From Xanthomonas sp. 10-10 (lineage in GTDB: Bacteria; Pseudomonadota; Gammaproteobacteria; Xanthomonadales; Xanthomonadaceae): a DNA stretch of 64,000 nucleotides. Below the pieces are notes generated by a model. That model was not told the DNA's origin. It saw nothing but the letters and a program-made list of their open reading frames with translations, and did no database searches. Of the stretch, positions 16,233 through 24,195 are shown one piece after another. The DNA lies in assembly GCF_040182365.1 (NCBI RefSeq), contig NZ_CP144460.1, positions 1,178,001 through 1,242,000 on the forward strand. The letters run 5' to 3'. How positions within the stretch are numbered: the first letter of the stretch is position 1; every line of letters starts with the position of its first letter. The translations under genes and the position numbers were made by a program.

Positions 16233-16939
16233 GCGGCCGGACCGGTCTGTGCGTGCAGGCGGCCGCTGTCGATGCGGTAGATGTGATGGCAGCGCTGTGC
16301 CAGGGTCATGTCGTGGGTGACCAGCACCAGGGTGGTGTCGCTGGTGGCATTGAGCGCAAACAGCAGGTCGCTGATCTGCGCGCCGGTAGTCTGGTCCAGG
16401 CTGCCGGTGGGCTCGTCGGCAAACAGGATGCGCGGTCTGGCCACGAATGCGCGCGCCAGCGCCACGCGCTGCTGCTCGCCACCGGACAGCTGGCGCGGGT
16501 AATGCCGCGCACGCGCGCTCAGGCCGACCGCCTCCAGCACCTCGCGCACCCGCGCCGGGTCTTCGCGCCCGGCCAGTTCCAGCGGTAACGCAATGTTTTC
16601 TTCCGCCGTCAGCGCCGGCAGCAGGTGGAAGCTCTGGAACACGAAGCCGACTTCGCGCGCGCGCAGGGCGGCACGCGCTTCTTCGTCCAGCTGCCCCAAG
16701 TCCTGGCCGGACAGCGCAATGCTGCCGCGGCTGGGCAGGTCCAGCCCGGCAAGCAGGCCGAGCAGGGTGGTCTTGCCCGAACCGGAGGCCCCAACGATGG
16801 CGATGCTGTCGCCTTCACTGACCGTCAAGCTCACGTTGTCGAGGATGTGGAGTGTTCCCTCCGGTCCACTGACGGATTTACCGACCTCGCGGACGTCGAT
16901 GGCGGTGCGGGTGCTGGAGCGGGGGGCCAGACTGTCGAT
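16229..16939 (-). CDS. ybbA: ABC transporter ATP-binding protein, YbbA/LolD type, with no canonical start codon
   Basis: This ATPase of about 236 aa has Walker A GASGSGKTTLL, Q-loop VFQSFHLLPALTAEEN, signature LSGGEQQRVALARAF, Walker B ILFADEPTGSLD and H-loop LVTHDMTLA, as in the YbbA/LolD/MacB group. It pairs with the FtsX-like permease (4-bp overlap). The frame has no ATG, GTG or TTG between the antisense region of tesA and the conserved TAIDVREVGKSV strand. Candidates are ATC 16939 (GGAG seven bases upstream), CTG 16930 or ATT 16954. I set the start at ATC 16939 provisionally. The first standard codon (GTG) lies inside DNVSL and would delete the first strand. Confidence 0.8.
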   Translation of the reverse strand: MDSLAPRSSTRTAIDVREVGKSVSGPEGTLHILDNVSLTVSEGDSIAIVGASGSGKTTLLGLLAGLDLPSRGSIALSGQDLGQLDEEARAALRAREVGFVFQSFHLLPALTAEENIALPLELAGREDPARVREVLEAVGLSARARHYPRQLSGGEQQRVALARAFVARPRILFADEPTGSLDQTTGAQISDLLFALNATSDTTLVLVTHDMTLAQRCHHIYRIDSGRLHAQTGPAA

Positions 16940-16952
16940 GAGGAATCTCCGA

Positions 16953-17606
16953 ATGCGTGAAAGAACACTGCGATATGGCGCGCTGGTCCTGTGGCTGCTG
17001 ACACTGTCCCTGCTCGCGCCGGGATTTGCCTCTGCCAAAAGTCCGGTGACTACCGCGCCGATCCTGGTCGTCGGCGACAGCCTGAGCGCTGCGCACAACA
17101 TCCCGGTGCAGTCCGGCTGGGTCACCTTGCTCGACCAACGCCTCAAGCGTGACATGGCGACGCCACCGGCGGTCGTCAATGCCAGCATCAGCGGCGAAAC
17201 CACCTCGGGCGCATTGACGCGGCTGCCAGGCCTGCTGGCAAAGCACCATCCCGGCGTGGTGGTGATCGAGCTGGGTGGCAACGATGCGCTGCGTGGGCTG
17301 ACCCCGGCCCAGCTGAAGGCAAACCTGGAGAAGATGATCAAGCTCAGTCAAGCGTCCGGCGCCAAGGTCCTGTTGCTGGGCATCGACGTGCCGCCGAACT
17401 ACGGCCCGGCCTACCGCGAGCGCCTGAAGGCCACCTATGCCGACCTGTCCAGACAGTACAACACCGCGCTGGTGCCGTTCTTTCTGGAGAAGGTGGCCCT
17501 GCAGCCCGGGTTGATGCAGGCCGACGGCCTGCACCCGACCGCGGCGGCCCAGCCGAAGGTGCTGGAGACCGTGTGGCCAGCGCTGCGACCACTGCTGGGG
17601 CGTTGA
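16953..17606 (+). CDS. tesA: periplasmic arylesterase / acyl-CoA thioesterase I (TesA-type SGNH hydrolase)
   Basis: A 217-aa SGNH hydrolase exported by a signal peptide (LRYGALVLWLLTLSLLAPGF, cleavage near ASA-KSP). The four blocks are present: GDSLSAAHN (nucleophile Ser), the SGETTSG glycine block, GGNDALRG (Asn), and DGLHPTAAAQ (Asp and His). Family enzymes hydrolyse thioesters, aryl esters and lysophospholipids in the periplasm. ATG 16953 has GAGG at good distance; ATG 16938, five codons upstream, is the alternative. The start is only about 14 bp from that of the divergent ybbA, so promoters of each must lie inside or very near the other coding region. Confidence 0.92.
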   Translation: MRERTLRYGALVLWLLTLSLLAPGFASAKSPVTTAPILVVGDSLSAAHNIPVQSGWVTLLDQRLKRDMATPPAVVNASISGETTSGALTRLPGLLAKHHPGVVVIELGGNDALRGLTPAQLKANLEKMIKLSQASGAKVLLLGIDVPPNYGPAYRERLKATYADLSRQYNTALVPFFLEKVALQPGLMQADGLHPTAAAQPKVLETVWPALRPLLGR

Positions 17607-17694
17607 TCGGATGACATGAAACGTTATTCGGCCTTCACGTCGCTTGCACCGCCGATCCGGCATGTTTCACAAAGCTGAAGACCGAGGAAAGTCC

Positions 17695-18408
17695 ATGCGT
17701 CAGACCAAGGAAACGTCCGGCCTCGTGCTGGTCGTCGAAGACAACCGCAATATCTCCGAAATGATCGGCGAATACCTGGAAGGCCGTGGCTTCGAGGTCG
17801 ACTATGCGCAGGATGGACTGGACGGTTACCGTCTGGCCGCCGAGAACAGCTACGACGTGGTCGTGCTGGACCTCATGCTGCCACGCCTGGACGGTATCGA
17901 AGTGTGCCGCCGCCTGCGTAACGACGCACGCAAGTCCACCCCGGTGCTGATGCTGACCGCCCGCGATACGCTGGACGACAAGCTCACCGGCCTGGGTTTC
18001 GGCGCCGACGACTACCTGACCAAGCCGTTCGCGATCCAGGAACTGGAAGCGCGCCTGCGTGCCCTGATCCGCCGCGAACGTCGTCAGGTGGGCTCGGAAG
18101 TGCTCAAGGTCGCCGACCTGGTGCTGGACCCGGTGAGCATGCGCGCCACCCGTGCCGGCACCGAGCTGCAGCTCTCGCCGATCGGCCTGCGCCTGCTCAC
18201 CATCCTGATGCGCGAATCGCCGCGGGTGGTCACCCGCCAGGAAATCGAGCGCGAAATCTGGGGCAATGGGTTGCCGGATTCGGACACCCTGCGCAGCCAT
18301 CTGTACAACCTGCGCAAGATCATCGACAAGCCGTTCGATCGCCCGCTGCTGCACACCGTGCAGAGCGCCGGCTATCGCATTGCCGACATCGCCCAACCGA
18401 TGACCTGA
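17695..18408 (+). CDS. OmpR/PhoB-family response regulator
   Basis: A 237-aa two-component regulator. The receiver domain (about 10-122) has the acidic pair E15/D16 in VVEDN, phospho-acceptor D59 (VVVLDLMLP), T/S switch in MLTARD and K110 in YLTKPF. The winged-helix DNA-binding domain (about 140-232) ends with HLYNLRKIIDKPFDRPLLHTVQSAGYRI, as in PhoB/OmpR. ATG 17695 is preceded by GAGGAAAG. The cognate sensor kinase follows 142 bp downstream on the same strand. I cannot name the system: Xanthomonas has many OmpR-type pairs and the kinase sensor region is not diagnostic. Confidence 0.93.
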   Translation: MRQTKETSGLVLVVEDNRNISEMIGEYLEGRGFEVDYAQDGLDGYRLAAENSYDVVVLDLMLPRLDGIEVCRRLRNDARKSTPVLMLTARDTLDDKLTGLGFGADDYLTKPFAIQELEARLRALIRRERRQVGSEVLKVADLVLDPVSMRATRAGTELQLSPIGLRLLTILMRESPRVVTRQEIEREIWGNGLPDSDTLRSHLYNLRKIIDKPFDRPLLHTVQSAGYRIADIAQPMT

Positions 18409-18550
18409 TGTCGCCGGCCGGCTGCCGACTGGCGGCCGGCCGCTCCTGTAGGCGCAGACGCGCCGCTCGTTCTCCCGTGCCGCCGGCTGGTTGCACGATG
18501 GACTCACGGAAGCGTTGCCTATAATCCGGCGCTCTCCCCTGGATGCAGCA

Positions 18551-19822
18551 ATGCCACACGGGCTCCCGCGAAAAATACGTCTTGCCTTCCTGCTGCAGGT
18601 CGCGCTGGCGAGCTTGGCGATTGTGCTTGGCGGGTATTTGATTTCCTTCGTGATCAAGTACAGCCTGGTGCGCACCGTGCTTGCCGACGAGGCCGTGCAC
18701 TTCTGGCGCATGCACAAGAACACACCGGACAACCGGCCGCCGAACACACGCAATATCCAAGGGTATTTCTCGCCTGCGGGCAATGCCGCCGATGCAGCGC
18801 CGCGTGCACTGCAAATGCTGTCGCCGGGTTTCAGCGAGGTGGCTGCTGCCGATGCGCTGGTCTATGTGGATCAGCGCCCCGAGGGGCGCTTGTACCTGGT
18901 GTTTCCGCGCTCGCGTGCCGCGCATCTGACGCTGTGGTTCGGCGTGGTGCCGGCCATTGTCGTGCTGCTGGGGATTTACGGCGTTTCCTGGTTCACCTAC
19001 CGCGTGTCCAAGCGACTGGTGTCGCCGATCAGCTGGCTCGCGCGACGCGTATCGCACTGGGACCCGCGCAACCCCGATGTGGACGAATTGTCGCCGGAGC
19101 GCTTGCCCGCAGAGTTGCAGGGCGAAACCCGACAACTGGCCGCCGCATTGCATGCGCTCGGCCAGCGGGTCAGCGACCACGTCGCGCGCGAACGCAATTT
19201 CACCCGCGATGCCAGTCACGAGCTGCGCACACCGCTGACGGTGATCCGGGTGGCCAGCGACATGGCGCTGGCCGACGATGAGCTATCGCAGCGTACCCAG
19301 CGCAGCCTGCGTCGCATCCAGCGCGCCGGCCGCGACATGGAAGCGGTCATCGACGCGTTCCTGATCCTGGCACGCGAAGCAGAGATCGATCCGCAAAGCG
19401 AAACCTTCGATGCGGCAGAGCTGGCCAGCGAAGAGGTGGAGAGCGCCCGCGAATTGCTTGGCGACAAGCCGGTGTCCTTGCACATGGTCGGCGACCGCAG
19501 CCTGCAGATGTTCGCGCCGCCACGGGTCATGCGGGTGGTGCTGAGCAATCTGTTGCGCAACGCCTGCGCCTATACCGATACCGGCAGCATCGAAGTTGAA
19601 GTGACCCAGGACCGCATCGTGGTGCGCGATACCGGCATCGGCATGAGCGAAGAAGCGCGTGCGCGTGCGTTCGAACCGTTTTTTCGCGCCGATCCCACGC
19701 GCCCGCAGGGCACCGGCCTGGGATTGTCGATCGTGCGCCGGCTGTGCGACCGCTTCGGCTGGCGGATCGAACTGCACAGCGAGGCAGGTGTGGGAACGTC
19801 GGTGGCGGTCGTGGTGGCGTAA
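18551..19822 (+). CDS. sensor histidine kinase with short periplasmic domain
   Basis: This 423-aa inner-membrane kinase has TM1 at about residues 11-36, a periplasmic region at about 37-125 (with the Pro/Asn-rich NTPDNRPPNTRNIQGYF), and TM2 at about 126-150. Then come a HAMP-like linker and a HisKA domain with H223 in RDASHELRTPL. The HATPase domain follows, with N-box LLRNACAYTD, G1 DTGIGMSEEARARAFEPFFR and G2 GTGLGLSIVRRL. The C-terminus closes directly after the ATPase domain, so there is no receiver. It is downstream of the response regulator and presumably its partner. The periplasmic domain has no recognisable ligand fold. ATG 18551 begins the basic N-terminus before TM1. Confidence 0.92.
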   Translation: MPHGLPRKIRLAFLLQVALASLAIVLGGYLISFVIKYSLVRTVLADEAVHFWRMHKNTPDNRPPNTRNIQGYFSPAGNAADAAPRALQMLSPGFSEVAAADALVYVDQRPEGRLYLVFPRSRAAHLTLWFGVVPAIVVLLGIYGVSWFTYRVSKRLVSPISWLARRVSHWDPRNPDVDELSPERLPAELQGETRQLAAALHALGQRVSDHVARERNFTRDASHELRTPLTVIRVASDMALADDELSQRTQRSLRRIQRAGRDMEAVIDAFLILAREAEIDPQSETFDAAELASEEVESARELLGDKPVSLHMVGDRSLQMFAPPRVMRVVLSNLLRNACAYTDTGSIEVEVTQDRIVVRDTGIGMSEEARARAFEPFFRADPTRPQGTGLGLSIVRRLCDRFGWRIELHSEAGVGTSVAVVVA

Positions 19823-20131
19823 GCCGGTGGCTGTTCGCCAGACGCGGCGTTGTCGGTCGATCGCTTCGGCATGAAGGCGCTCACGCACCATCCGTGCATG
19901 GGTGACCAGATGCGGGATGCCTCAAGCCGATGCGTCTCGCTTCATCCGCTGGCGTTGCGTGCCGTGGTGAGAACGCGCATCGCCTCTACGACGCAGGACG
20001 GTGAGTGCACCCGTTGCCATGCGCTGCGTCCTTGCTGCGCCTGCGGTGCATGAGCTTTCGTGGTGGCCGGTCATCTCCGCTGCCAATCAACCGATCCGAT
20101 GGCCTGCGCCATCAGATCGCTTGGCCAACCC
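19823..20131. other. intergenic, nothing recognised
   Basis: A 309-bp spacer between the convergent histidine-kinase and GDSL-esterase genes. No coding frame with family-like sequence, no strong hairpin with T-run and no repeat was found. Confidence 0.5.
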
Positions 20132-20842
20132 TTACTTTTGCTCCAATACCGGCGCCACTGCCTTGCGCCAGAGTGCATAGCCGTCTGCAGTCATGTGCAA
20201 CATGTCTTCGCGAAACAGCTCAGGGCGCGGCTTGCCCCTGGCATCGAGCATGGGTGTGTAGACATCCACAAAATCCACGCGCGGCAGCGGCGCGAGTGCG
20301 TCCTTGATCAGGCGATTGGCGGCGATCACCGACGGCAGCAATTGCGCACGCGAGGGACTGGGTTTGATCGACAGATAACTGATGCGTGCATCGGGCAGGT
20401 CGCGCCGAATGCGCGCGACGAACGCGACCACGTCATCGCGCACCTGCTCGGGCGTCCGGCCGCTGTTGAGATCGTTATCGCCGGCATACAGCAGCACCTG
20501 GCGTGGCGCATACGGGATCACGATGCGGTCGGCGTACCAGGTGCTGTCGCGCACTTCCGAGCCGCCGAACCCGCGATTGATGACCGGTTTGCCGGGAAAA
20601 TCCTGCGCCAGCGTGTCCCAGAAGCGGATCGAGGAACTGCCGACGAACACGATGCCGTGCCTGGGCGGCGGCTGGCGCGCGTCGTTGGCGGCAAAGCGCT
20701 GCATGTCTTCTTCCCAGGCCGCGTTGGAGATCTGCGCGGGCACCGCAGGTGCGGCGTGTGGCGCCTGATGGGCCTGGGCGATGGCGTGGCCGGAGAATAG
20801 TGCGAGGGTGCACAGCAGTGCGCGCAAGGCGGATCGAGTCAT
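20132..20842 (-). CDS. secreted GDSL/SGNH-family esterase
   Basis: This 236-aa protein has a signal peptide (LRALLCTLALFSGHAIAQA). SGNH blocks are visible: FVGSSSIRFWDTL (nucleophile Ser in GSSS), NRGFGGSEV (glycine block), LYAGDNDLNSG (Asn), and DMLHMTADGYALW (Asp and His). The GSSSIRFW/GDNDL pattern matches the branch of SGNH hydrolases resembling platelet-activating-factor acetylhydrolase beta and rhamnogalacturonan-acetylesterase-like enzymes. The substrate is likely an acyl or acetyl ester in the periplasm, possibly on glycans. ATG 20842 starts the signal peptide; a longer upstream frame is not family-like. It is transcribed divergently from dgkA. Confidence 0.85.
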   Translation of the reverse strand: MTRSALRALLCTLALFSGHAIAQAHQAPHAAPAVPAQISNAAWEEDMQRFAANDARQPPPRHGIVFVGSSSIRFWDTLAQDFPGKPVINRGFGGSEVRDSTWYADRIVIPYAPRQVLLYAGDNDLNSGRTPEQVRDDVVAFVARIRRDLPDARISYLSIKPSPSRAQLLPSVIAANRLIKDALAPLPRVDFVDVYTPMLDARGKPRPELFREDMLHMTADGYALWRKAVAPVLEQK

Positions 20843-21025
20843 GCGAAAACCTGCAGCAATCAAGCGGGCTGCCCATGGTGCAGCAGTCTGCGAGCTGAGG
20901 GCAAACCGAACCGTGGCTGGCGGTGTGCAGCGCCACGGTGCAAGATTCGCACTTTCCCCAGCAGCGACCATGCCATGCGTCCCCCTTGTCCCCCGACGCG
21001 CCCTTGCGGCCGGAAGCACTGACGC

Positions 21026-21406
21026 ATGGCCGATCAATTGGGACACGTGCCGCGCGGACCGCGCCGCATGCTCAAGGCTGCGATCTGGTCGTGGCAGGGA
21101 TTGCGTGCAGCCTGGTTGCACGAATCCTCGTTCCGGCTGGAAGTCTGCCTGGCCGTGGTCATGGCCCCGCTGGGCCTCTGGCTGGGTCAGTCGCCGCTGG
21201 AACGCGTTGCGCTGGTCGCGCCGTTGTTGATCGTGCTGGCCGCCGAGCTGCTGAATTCGGCCATCGAAGCGGTGATCGAACGCTATGGTCCCGAGCACCA
21301 CGTGCTCGCCGGCCGCGCCAAGGACATGGGCTCGGCAGCGGTGTTTCTGCTGCTGCTCAATGTGCTGCTGTGCTGGGGGGTGATTCTGGTGCCGCGGGTG
21401 CTGTGA
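21026..21406 (+). CDS. dgkA: diacylglycerol kinase DgkA
   Basis: A 126-aa integral-membrane kinase with three helices. It carries the family core AAELLNSAIEAVIERYGPEHHVLAGRAKDMGSAAV, including the conserved ExxNxxxE and K-D-GSAAV elements that bind ATP/Mg2+ and diacylglycerol. The N-terminal amphipathic helix (LKAAIWSWQGLRAAWLHESSFRLEV) has the conserved E/S residues. It recycles diacylglycerol from membrane-derived or LPS-modifying reactions to phosphatidic acid. Length fits (E. coli 122 aa). It is monocistronic here, divergent from the esterase gene. Confidence 0.95.
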   Translation: MADQLGHVPRGPRRMLKAAIWSWQGLRAAWLHESSFRLEVCLAVVMAPLGLWLGQSPLERVALVAPLLIVLAAELLNSAIEAVIERYGPEHHVLAGRAKDMGSAAVFLLLLNVLLCWGVILVPRVL

Positions 21407-21805
21407 AGGACTTTACCGGTCTTTAGAGCCCTCCCGTATGCGGTGGCTGCTGCGGCAACTGCTCGCTGGTGCCGCCCGGAATCGGACGCTAGTGCTCCCT
21501 GGGCGTTGCATGCCGCGCTCGGACGCACGCGATGGGCAATGACGCGTTGGGCACTCGGGTTGGAGACGTCCGCCGGTTCGCGCAACGCAGGATCGGCGTG
21601 GTGACAGGTGCTGCGATGCATTGGCTGGCAGCGGCCTTGGGCGCTAGCGCTGTCGCGATGGAGCGCCGATCGACAGCGTTGCGCATTGCGCACCGCCTGT
21701 CGCTTTGGTGTGCAGCACCGCCGCGCACGCCAGGCGCAGGCATGTGTATGCCGGCTTGACCCGACGCGTGGCATGCTGCGGCTCTCTTTCAACGGAATCG
21801 CCTGC
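21407..21805. other. intergenic, nothing firmly recognised
   Basis: A 399-bp spacer between dgkA and lemA. Frames in it show no family-like protein. It must hold the lemA promoter; a TTGACC hexamer near 21757 is a possible -35 element but I see no convincing -10 partner. Confidence 0.4.
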
Positions 21806-22441
21806 ATGTCTGTCCTGATGCGTGCCCTGGTATTGCTGCTCCTGACCGCCTCTCTGTCGGGTTGCGGGTACAACGCGATCCAGCAAAAGGAAGAGGGCGT
21901 CAAAGCCGGTTGGTCGGAAGTCCTGAACCAGTACCAGCGCCGTGCCGACCTGATTCCCAACCTCGTGCGCACCGTGCAGGGCTACGCACAGCAGGAGCGC
22001 CAGGTGCTGACCGAAGTCACCAATGCGCGTGCGCGCGTCGGGCAGATCCAGGTCAATGCCGATGACGAAGCCTCGCTCAAGAGTTTTCAGCAGGCGCAGG
22101 GCGAGCTGGGCAGCGCGTTGTCGCGGTTGCTGGTGGTCAGTGAAAATTACCCGCAGCTCAAGTCCGACCAGTCGTTCCGCGACCTGCAGGTGCAGCTGGA
22201 AGGCACCGAAAACCGCATCACCGTGGCCCGCGGCAGATACATCCAGACGGTGCAGGACTACAACACCTACATCCGTTCGTTTCCGCAGGTGATCACCGCC
22301 AAGATCTTCGGTTATCAGCCCAAGCCGAATTTCAGCGTGGAAAACGAAGCGCAGATCTCGCGCGCGCCGCAGGTGGATTTCGGCAATCAGCAAGCGCCGC
22401 AGCAGCAGCCGCCACAGCAGCAACCGCAGCCTGCGCATTGA
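21806..22441 (+). CDS. lemA: LemA-family lipoprotein
   Basis: A 211-aa LemA protein with a lipoprotein signal: MRALVLLLLTASLSGCGYN, lipobox LSGC with the acylated Cys near residue 20. The conserved LemA core follows: EGVKAGWSEVLNQYQRRADLIPNLV, TVQGYAQQERQVL, and the coiled region ending TVQDYNTYIRSFPQVITAKIFGYQP. The C-terminus is a Gln/Pro-rich tail (QQAPQQQPPQQQPQP) not found in all relatives. LemA is an all-helical envelope protein often encoded beside TPM-domain proteins, as here (two TPM genes follow on the same strand), although about 316 bp with a repeat separate them. Molecular role is unknown. Confidence 0.93.
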   Translation: MSVLMRALVLLLLTASLSGCGYNAIQQKEEGVKAGWSEVLNQYQRRADLIPNLVRTVQGYAQQERQVLTEVTNARARVGQIQVNADDEASLKSFQQAQGELGSALSRLLVVSENYPQLKSDQSFRDLQVQLEGTENRITVARGRYIQTVQDYNTYIRSFPQVITAKIFGYQPKPNFSVENEAQISRAPQVDFGNQQAPQQQPPQQQPQPAH

Positions 22442-22574
22442 ATCCCTGCACTGCGCAGTACCGAATGCTGCGCGGTGTGCTGCACGGCACGTCGAGGCAG
22501 TCGCTACGTTGGCCATGTCGATCCATCTGTCGCTTGCTCAATCAAGACCTATTTGTAGATACGGTATATCAAGC

Positions 22575-22703
22575 CACTCTCCCCTCGGGAGAGGGGCTGG
22601 ATGAGGGGACGCAGCGACGCCCTTGCATCGTTCCAACTGCGCGTGGCGTCGCTCGCTCCCTCATCCGCCCCTGCGGGGCATCTTCTCCCGCACGGAGAAG
22701 GGA
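22575..22703. repeat. imperfect intergenic inverted repeat (MITE-like)
   Basis: About 129 bp. A left half CTCTCCCCTCGGGAGAGGGG-CTGGATGAGGG..GCAGCGACGCC is mirrored by GGCGTCGCTC-CCTCATCC-GCCCC..GGGG..TTCTCCC. The outer ends CTCTCCC and GGAGAAGGG fold onto each other. Such CTCTCCC..GATGAGGG palindromes recur between genes in Xanthomonas. It separates lemA from the TPM pair. It could be a nonautonomous element or an mRNA-processing structure. Confidence 0.6.
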
Positions 22704-22757
22704 CAGCCAAGTGTCAGTGCTGATGAATTGTCAGTACTTATCAGGTAGGAGTCGGTA

Positions 22758-23651
22758 ATGCGGAAAATGGACAGGTGGGTGTGCTGGATAATGGCGTTAC
22801 TGCTGCTGCCCGCTTCGGTGCTGGCGCAGGATCTTGCGGCCATTCCCCCCTTGCGCTCGCCAGTGGTCGATGTCACCGGCACCCTCGATGCGGCGCAGAT
22901 CCAGCAGCTCGAGCAGCAGGCGCTGGCGTTGCAGCAGCGCAAGGGCGCGCAGCTGCAGATCCTGATCGTGCCGACCACCCAGCCGGAGGCGATCGAGCAA
23001 TACGCCCAGCGCGTGTTCGATCAATGGAAGATCGGGCGTCAGGGCGTTGACGATGGCGTGCTGCTGCTGGTGGCCAAGGACGATCGCCGCGTGCGGATCC
23101 AGCCCGGTTATGGCCTGGAAGGCGCCATCCCCGACATCGTGGCCAACCGCATCATCCAGGAGTATCTGGCGCCGCGCTTTCGCGAGGGCGACTACGGCGG
23201 CGGCATTCGCGATGCGACCGCGACGCTGGCCGGCCTGATCGAGGGAGAAGCCCTGCCGGAACCGGTCAGCGGGCATGCCGATGGTGGCGTGGGCAGCGGT
23301 GCAGGCGGTGGCGGCTGGATCATGGCGTTGTTCATCGGATTTGTGGCCGCAATGGTGGCGCGCGGCATTCTCGGCGCCTTGCCGCGGCCGTTGCGCGCCG
23401 TGTTGACCGGTGTCGCCGCCGGCGCTGCCGCCCTGCTGTTCACCTCGTTGCTGTTCGCCAGCGTCGGTGCAGCCATCATCGGCCTGTTGGCGGGCCTGGT
23501 CTCCGGTTCGCCTGGGCGCTTCGTCGGTGGCGGAGGCTGGGGCGGCGGTGGGTTCGGAGGATTCGGGGGCGGTGGCCGTGGTGGTTTTGGCGGCGGCTGG
23601 GGTGGCGGCGGTGGATCATCGGGAGGCGGTGGCGCCTCGGGGAGCTGGTAA
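22758..23651 (+). CDS. TPM-domain membrane protein, YgcG-like
   Basis: A 297-aa protein. A signal peptide or anchor (WIMALLLLPASVLAQD) is followed by a TPM domain (about 35-160: VVDVTGTLDAAQIQQLEQQA, VFDQWKIGRQGVDDGVLLLVA, RRVRIQPGYGLEGAIPD, AVRFREGDYGGGI-type end). Then come two to three hydrophobic helices and a strongly Gly-rich tail (GGWGGGGFGGFGGGGRGGFGGGWG) ending GASGSW. This layout matches the YgcG/DUF477 family. TPM domains are extracytoplasmic; in plants a homologue acts in photosystem repair. Its stop overlaps the next TPM gene by one base (TAATG). Confidence 0.9.
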   Translation: MRKMDRWVCWIMALLLLPASVLAQDLAAIPPLRSPVVDVTGTLDAAQIQQLEQQALALQQRKGAQLQILIVPTTQPEAIEQYAQRVFDQWKIGRQGVDDGVLLLVAKDDRRVRIQPGYGLEGAIPDIVANRIIQEYLAPRFREGDYGGGIRDATATLAGLIEGEALPEPVSGHADGGVGSGAGGGGWIMALFIGFVAAMVARGILGALPRPLRAVLTGVAAGAAALLFTSLLFASVGAAIIGLLAGLVSGSPGRFVGGGGWGGGGFGGFGGGGRGGFGGGWGGGGGSSGGGGASGSW

Positions 23652-24142
23652 TGCGGTGGTTCAGGCATTTTTTCGCGCCCTCGGCGCAGCGCAGGTTTCC
23701 GGCTGCCTGCATGGACACCATCGCTGCGGCCGTGGCCGCCAGCGAACGCAGCCATACCGGCCAGATCATGGTGGCGGTGGATGCGGACCTGCCGCTCGGG
23801 GCGCTGTGGCGTGGGCACACGGCCCGCCAGCGCGCCGAGCAGGCGTTCGCGCAGCTGCGCACCTGGGACACCGACGCCAACAACGGTGTCTTGATTTATC
23901 TGCTGCTGGCGGACCATGCCATCGAAGTGGTCGCCGACCGCGGCCTGCGCAGCCAGGTGCCGGAGGCACAGTGGGCGGAGGTGTGCCGGCGCATGCAGCA
24001 GTTCCTGCGTGAGGGCCAGCACGAGGCCGCGGTCCTGGCCGGGATCGAGGCGGTGACCGAGCTGCTGGTCGCGCATTTCCCGGCCACCGGCGACGTGCAG
24101 CATGAAGACGAGCTGCCCGATCGGCCACAGCTCTTAGGCTGA
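23651..24142 (+). CDS. second TPM-domain protein, soluble
   Basis: This 163-aa protein is translationally coupled to the preceding TPM gene (TAATG). The TPM domain spans most of the protein (ASERSHTGQIMVAVDADLPL, RQRAEQAFAQLRTWDTDANNGVLIYLLLADHAIEVVADRGL). There is no signal peptide or glycine tail, unlike its neighbour; the first 20 residues are basic and hydrophobic (WFRHFFAPSAQRRF) and could associate with the membrane. LemA plus two TPM proteins of this kind is a recurring gene set. Function unknown; an envelope-stress role is suggested only by association. Confidence 0.87.
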   Translation: MRWFRHFFAPSAQRRFPAACMDTIAAAVAASERSHTGQIMVAVDADLPLGALWRGHTARQRAEQAFAQLRTWDTDANNGVLIYLLLADHAIEVVADRGLRSQVPEAQWAEVCRRMQQFLREGQHEAAVLAGIEAVTELLVAHFPATGDVQHEDELPDRPQLLG

Positions 24143-24195
24143 GCGCGCTCGAGGTGTCAGAATAGCGGCCTCGCTTTTCGTCATACGCGGTCCGC

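Noticed and set aside
14487-16280. 597-codon plus-strand frame opposite ybbP
   Set aside because: Gln/Arg/His-rich shadow of a membrane-protein gene; no recognisable domain.
18413-18440. GCCGGCC/GGCCGGC inverted repeat between the response regulator and kinase genes as a terminator
   Set aside because: Long 14-nt loop and no T-run; the two genes are expected to be expressed together.
22575-22703. Possible small RNA gene or riboswitch in the lemA-TPM spacer
   Set aside because: The structure is explained by a recurrent intergenic palindromic repeat; no conserved riboswitch core was seen.
23530-23650. Glycine-codon-rich GGCGGT run as a tandem DNA repeat or CRISPR-like array
   Set aside because: It is simply the coding sequence of the Gly-rich tail of the TPM protein, with no regular unit.
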